From Klebsiella sp. RHBSTW-00484 (GTDB lineage Bacteria; Pseudomonadota; Gammaproteobacteria; Enterobacterales; Enterobacteriaceae), in contig NZ_CP055481.1 of NCBI RefSeq assembly GCF_013705725.1, positions 2,108,001-2,172,000 on the forward strand: DNA of 64,000 nt, in the 5' to 3' direction. Each line of letters begins with the position of its first letter. Positions within the stretch are counted from its first letter, which is position 1. The translations under genes and the position numbers were made by a program. Of the stretch, positions 60,374 to 64,000 are shown piece after piece. The notes beneath the pieces are model-generated. The model had not been told where the DNA came from and did no database searches. It saw only the letters and a program-made list of their open reading frames with translations.

Positions 60374-61374
60374 GATGCCTCCCGTTGTTCTCGGTAGTGC
60401 GCAAGCGCCGTGGCGTAGCGGGTAAAGTCGAGTTGGTTCACTTCATCAAGCTGTTGCTTCAGGGTGGCGTCGATAGCAGAAATCCCCCCCAGCGCGCCGC
60501 AAATTGCAGTTGCCATTGCGCCGATGGTGTCGGTATCGCCACCGAGATTCGCGCACAGAATGGCGCAGCGATTAGGGTCGCCTCCAGCCAGCTCAACCAT
60601 CGCAATTGCGCAGGAAACGGATTCAAGGGTGCTGGTACCTGCGCCAACGCGCTGATAAAGCCCCTCACAGGCTGATTCAATGCCATCTGCCTGACGTACC
60701 ACGCACAAAGCCAGCTCCAGCCGGGCAGCCAGCGAGGCACTAAACGTGGTGATCCGTTTTTCCTGCGCCTGGCGTGCGACAGCGGGCAGGGAGTCGACAA
60801 TCGCCTGCCAGCCATCTCCTTCGATAGCCCGAGAGATTGCCCACGCCACCACGACAGCACCGGCGATTGCGAGGTCGGATTTATGCGTGGGGCTGGAGGC
60901 GAGCGCCACCTCATCAATAAAGCGGTCTAGCTGTGTTGGTGCGAGCAGGCAGCCCAGCGGTGAGACGCGCATCGCTGCCCCATTCGTGACGCCGTTGTTC
61001 TCCAGTTCACTGATGGGTACTGCGTCGCGAATGGCATTGAGCGCAATTTTAGAGGTCGGACCCAGCACGTTTTTATTGAACGCATCGAACCTTTCAGCCC
61101 AGGCGAGGATGTTGCGCCCGATAACTTCTGGTGAGATTTTGCCATGGCATTCAATGATGGCATCCGCGAGGCAGAGCGCCATCGATGTATCATCCGTAAA
61201 TTCGGCGCGATTAAAGTAACAGGCCGCATTGTTTTCAGCCGGTCCCGGCAGGAAACGGTCGATCCACCCAAAGTGAGCTTTAACGCGTGAGCGTGGCCAG
61301 AGTTCAGACGGCATGCCCATAGCATCGCCTAATGCCTGCCCGTAGAGCGCGCCGAGAATACGTTCCGTTTTCAT
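60370..61374 (-). CDS. yegU: ADP-ribosylglycohydrolase-family protein YegU
   Basis: A 334-residue ADP-ribosyl-glycohydrolase-fold protein. The magnesium-binding motifs are EFTDDTSMALCLADA near residue 60 and GGDTDTIGAMATAICGALGG near residue 290. Enzymes of this fold hydrolyse N- or O-glycosidic bonds of ADP-ribose. It overlaps both neighbours by four bases (ATGA at each junction), so yegT-yegU-yegV is one coupled operon. Confidence 0.92.
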   Translation of the reverse strand: MKTERILGALYGQALGDAMGMPSELWPRSRVKAHFGWIDRFLPGPAENNAACYFNRAEFTDDTSMALCLADAIIECHGKISPEVIGRNILAWAERFDAFNKNVLGPTSKIALNAIRDAVPISELENNGVTNGAAMRVSPLGCLLAPTQLDRFIDEVALASSPTHKSDLAIAGAVVVAWAISRAIEGDGWQAIVDSLPAVARQAQEKRITTFSASLAARLELALCVVRQADGIESACEGLYQRVGAGTSTLESVSCAIAMVELAGGDPNRCAILCANLGGDTDTIGAMATAICGALGGISAIDATLKQQLDEVNQLDFTRYATALAHYREQREAS

Positions 61375-62654
61375 TTAACTTCCCCTTGTTTCAGTGCAGC
61401 ATCGCGACCGTCGTTTTGCACCTTAATAGCGGTGATCTCAGTATCCGATTCGCGAAAGAAAATCATAAACAACACGGCGATAACGGCGATCATGACGGCA
61501 CCGAAGCCCCACATTCCTGCCCAGTTGAAGGTCAACCCATTCACCGGCTCTTGATAAGCAAACATTTTCTCCATCATTACGCCGCCCAGACGATAGCCGA
61601 GCAAGCTGCCGAACCCCTGGCAGCAGAGCGTGATTAGCCCTTGCGCCGCCGTACGCATGTGTACCGGTGCTTTTTTATCGACGTAGATATAGGCAGTAAC
61701 GTAATAGAAATCGTAGCTTACGCCGTGCAGCAAAATTCCAAGGAACAGCAGGGCATAGGTGAAGTATTGATCTGCGCCGCCGTAAACGAAAAATCCGTAA
61801 CGAATCGCCGCGGTGATAAGACCAAGTAATAATACCTTTTTAATGCCAAAGCGTTTGGTGAAGAACGGTAGCGCCAGCATAAAGAAGATTTCAGAGAACT
61901 GGCCGAGCGTCATCCATCCTGTCGCATTTTGCATTCCGACTTCCGTGAGATAGCCGTTGGCGAAGATGTAGTAGAAAGCCAGTGGCATAGCGAACAGGAA
62001 TGAGCAGAAGAAAAACACGAGGAAGTTTTTATCACGTAACAGGATAAGCGCGTCCAGCCCCAGCATCACTTTTAAATCCAGCTTGCCGGTACTCTTCGGC
62101 GGCGTATCGGGCAGCATAAAGGCAAAAATACCCAGCAGTACCGAGCTGCCGGCAGTGATCAATAAAGGGATATTGGTCGGAGAAATATCGCTATAGCCCA
62201 TCATTTGAGGCAGAAAGCCGCAGACCAGGCCTGAGACAATCCAGCCAATGGTACCCATCACGCGAATGCGGGGAAAGTCGCGTTCGACATCCGGCACGTT
62301 GGCAAAAGCGATGCTGTTGGTCAGTGCAATGGTCGGCATATACGTGAGGGAGTAGGCCAGCAACAACGGGAAGAAGCCGCTGAAGGTGGTTTGCTGCGCG
62401 GCGAAATACATTAATACCGCGCCGACAAACATCAGTACGGCCAGTACTTTCTGCGCAGAGAAGAAGCGGTCAGTCAATGAGCCTACCAGAATCGGCGAGA
62501 GGATCGCCGCAATGGCGGTACAGGCATAGGACCAGCCGATTTCACCAGCAGTAAATCCGCTTTTACTCAGCCATAACCATAAAGGGACAAACCACGCGCC
62601 CCAGATAAACCACTCAATGAACATCATGAATGACAGCTTTACTGTAGTTTTCAT
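61371..62654 (-). CDS. yegT: Nucleoside:proton symporter-family transporter YegT
   Basis: A 427-residue MFS carrier of the nucleoside:H+ symporter (NupG/XapB) family with twelve membrane segments, starting KTTVKLSFMMFIEWFIWGAWFVP. I start at the ATG at 62654, which follows GAAGGAT and matches E. coli YegT; a longer frame to 62699 is unsupported. It is the first gene of yegTUV. The exact substrate is unknown. Confidence 0.93.
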   Translation of the reverse strand: MKTTVKLSFMMFIEWFIWGAWFVPLWLWLSKSGFTAGEIGWSYACTAIAAILSPILVGSLTDRFFSAQKVLAVLMFVGAVLMYFAAQQTTFSGFFPLLLAYSLTYMPTIALTNSIAFANVPDVERDFPRIRVMGTIGWIVSGLVCGFLPQMMGYSDISPTNIPLLITAGSSVLLGIFAFMLPDTPPKSTGKLDLKVMLGLDALILLRDKNFLVFFFCSFLFAMPLAFYYIFANGYLTEVGMQNATGWMTLGQFSEIFFMLALPFFTKRFGIKKVLLLGLITAAIRYGFFVYGGADQYFTYALLFLGILLHGVSYDFYYVTAYIYVDKKAPVHMRTAAQGLITLCCQGFGSLLGYRLGGVMMEKMFAYQEPVNGLTFNWAGMWGFGAVMIAVIAVLFMIFFRESDTEITAIKVQNDGRDAALKQGEVK

Positions 62655-62691
62655 CTTTAAATCCTTCATGACAGGTAAGGTACGCAATGAT

Positions 62692-62721
62692 AATACCACT
62701 CAGTAATACCTTTTAAATACC
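62692..62721. promoter_or_regulatory. AATACC direct repeats upstream of yegT
   Basis: AATACC occurs at 62692-62697, 62705-62710 and 62716-62721, 38 to 67 bases upstream of the yegT start. On the coding strand these read GGTATT. It is a possible operator for YegW or part of the promoter. The rest of the 248-bp gap to fbaB shows nothing I can name. Confidence 0.4.
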
Positions 62722-62902
62722 TTTGAGGTGAAACTTTGACCGATATAACACTTTACCGTTCATGGATGATGTCAGCGGATGACATTTAAAAATCCCTCTG
62801 AAATGGAAAAATCCCGCTTTTGATACCAGACTTATTGCTGCCCAAAAAAATCCGGGCGGGAAATTCACGCCGACATGATGTTGGCACTTACGGGAGATCG
62901 CT

Positions 62903-63955
62903 ATGACTGATATTACGCAGTTACTTGGCAAAGATGCCGACACGCTTTTACAGCACCGTTGTATGACTATTCCAGCCAACCAGCTCTATTTGCCGGGTTC
63001 GGACTATGTCGATCGGGTGATGGTTGATAACAACCGTCCGCCAGCGGTGCTGCGTAATATGCAAACCCTGTATAACACCGGACGCCTGGCGGGAACCGGC
63101 TATCTGTCTATCCTGCCGGTTGACCAGGGCGTAGAGCATTCTGCTGGCGCTTCTTTTGCCGCCAACCCGCTGTACTTTGATCCGAAAAATATCGTCGAAC
63201 TGGCTATTGAAGCCGGTTGTAACTGCGTGGCCTCCACCTATGGCGTGCTGGCCTCGGTGTCGCGCCGCTACGCGCACCGCATCCCCTTCCTGGTCAAACT
63301 GAACCATAACGAAACGCTGAGCTACCCGACTGAATACGACCAGACGCTGTACGCCAGCGTTGAGCAGGCGTTCAATATGGGAGCCGTGGCGGTAGGGGCG
63401 ACGATCTATTTCGGTTCTGAACAATCTCGTCGCCAGCTTGAGGAGATTTCTGTGGCCTTTGAGCGCGCGCATGAGCTGGGCCTGGTGACCGTACTGTGGG
63501 CCTATCTGCGTAATCCGGCGTTCAAGAAAGATGGTGTCGATTATCACGTTTCCGCCGACTTAACTGGCCAGGCCAACCATCTGGCAGCCACTATCGGCGC
63601 GGATATTGTGAAGCAGAAGATGGCGGAGAATAACGGCGGCTATAAAGCGGTGAATTTCGGCTATACCGATGATCGGGTTTACAGCAAATTAACCACCGAG
63701 AACCCGATTGATTTGGTGCGTTATCAGCTGGCGAACTGCTATATGGGCCGCGCCGGATTGATTAACTCCGGCGGTGCGGCGGGTGGTGAAACCGATCTGA
63801 GCGACGCCGTACGCACGGCGGTTATCAACAAACGTGCGGGTGGCATGGGGTTGATCCTGGGCCGTAAGGCGTTTAAAAAATCGATGGCCGACGGCGTGAA
63901 GCTGATTAACGCCGTGCAGGACGTTTATCTGGATAGCAAAGTCACCATCGCCTGA
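62903..63955 (+). CDS. fbaB: Class I fructose-bisphosphate aldolase
   Basis: A 350-residue DhnA-type aldolase that interconverts fructose-1,6-bisphosphate with glyceraldehyde-3-phosphate and dihydroxyacetone phosphate through a Schiff base. The sequence is nearly the same as E. coli Fba[27 protein letters not shown], and [13 protein letters not shown] with the Schiff-base lysine. It is divergent from yegT. The 45 bases after the stop, up to the window edge, hold no recognisable feature. Confidence 0.97.
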   Translation: MTDITQLLGKDADTLLQHRCMTIPANQLYLPGSDYVDRVMVDNNRPPAVLRNMQTLYNTGRLAGTGYLSILPVDQGVEHSAGASFAANPLYFDPKNIVELAIEAGCNCVASTYGVLASVSRRYAHRIPFLVKLNHNETLSYPTEYDQTLYASVEQAFNMGAVAVGATIYFGSEQSRRQLEEISVAFERAHELGLVTVLWAYLRNPAFKKDGVDYHVSADLTGQANHLAATIGADIVKQKMAENNGGYKAVNFGYTDDRVYSKLTTENPIDLVRYQLANCYMGRAGLINSGGAAGGETDLSDAVRTAVINKRAGGMGLILGRKAFKKSMADGVKLINAVQDVYLDSKVTIA

Positions 63956-64000
63956 TAAGCACCTGCGGCACCTGAAGCTGCGTTGCCCGCTGTTTCCCGG

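Overview
The window is a 64 kb stretch of a moderately GC-rich enterobacterial chromosome, most like Klebsiella or Raoultella. Gene order follows the E. coli 46-48 min region read in reverse: mdtQ, yohD, yohC, pbpG, dld, bglX, osmF-yehYXW, yohO, mlrA, btsSR, yehS, yehRQPML, yehI/molR-type genes, metG, apbC, then thiMD, yegWVUT and fbaB. Protein-level identity with these families is clear by eye. Genus is inferred from gene content and from the many GTAGCCCGG-type REP elements, and is less certain.

Layout. 0-2.3 kb: end of a beta-glucoside PTS permease and its phospho-beta-glucosidase. 2.3-4.8 kb: a methyltransferase and an intact mdtQ outer-membrane efflux lipoprotein. 4.9-8.8 kb: an AT-rich cassette (XRE-cupin regulator, divergent YkvI-type transporter, fused iron-sulfur serine dehydratase) where yohF would be expected. 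8.8-25.6 kb: backbone genes for envelope, D-lactate oxidation, periplasmic beta-glucosidase, the YehZYXW osmoprotectant ABC system, MlrA and the BtsSR pyruvate-sensing two-component system. 25-44.6 kb: a large, poorly understood block with YehL (MoxR AAA+), YehM, YehP (VWA), YehQ (SWIM) and YehR, a Fic protein, two small unknown ORFs, and three tandem DUF4132 proteins of about 1060-1240 residues, two with an N-terminal WGR domain. 44.6-48 kb: metG and apbC. 48-56.7 kb: a less conserved segment with an AT-rich orphan gene, rcnB, two LysR regulators, an adenine deaminase/NCS2 permease operon and a secreted alkyl sulfatase. 56.9-64 kb: a TPP riboswitch with thiMD, the yegW/yegTUV nucleoside-type locus and fbaB.

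Mobile and repetitive DNA: there are no transposase genes, tRNAs, rRNAs or CRISPR arrays. There are at least eight REP/BIME sites, two members of an ATACCC...GGGTAT palindromic MITE-like repeat (one forms the stop codon of ade and separates it from its permease gene), and one copy of a second MITE-like family (GAGCCTATC termini) between yohD and yohC.

The most interesting material is in two places. First, the YehLMPQ/DUF4132/Fic block carries two near-identical 25-bp inverted repeats, one before fic and one before the two small ORFs, which look like operators of a single regulator, perhaps the Fic protein itself. Second, the AT-rich serine-dehydratase cassette has three copies of a TTCAYRATTRTGAA dyad between its divergent genes. 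A PurR-type box upstream of ade is a third regulatory site visible directly in the sequence.
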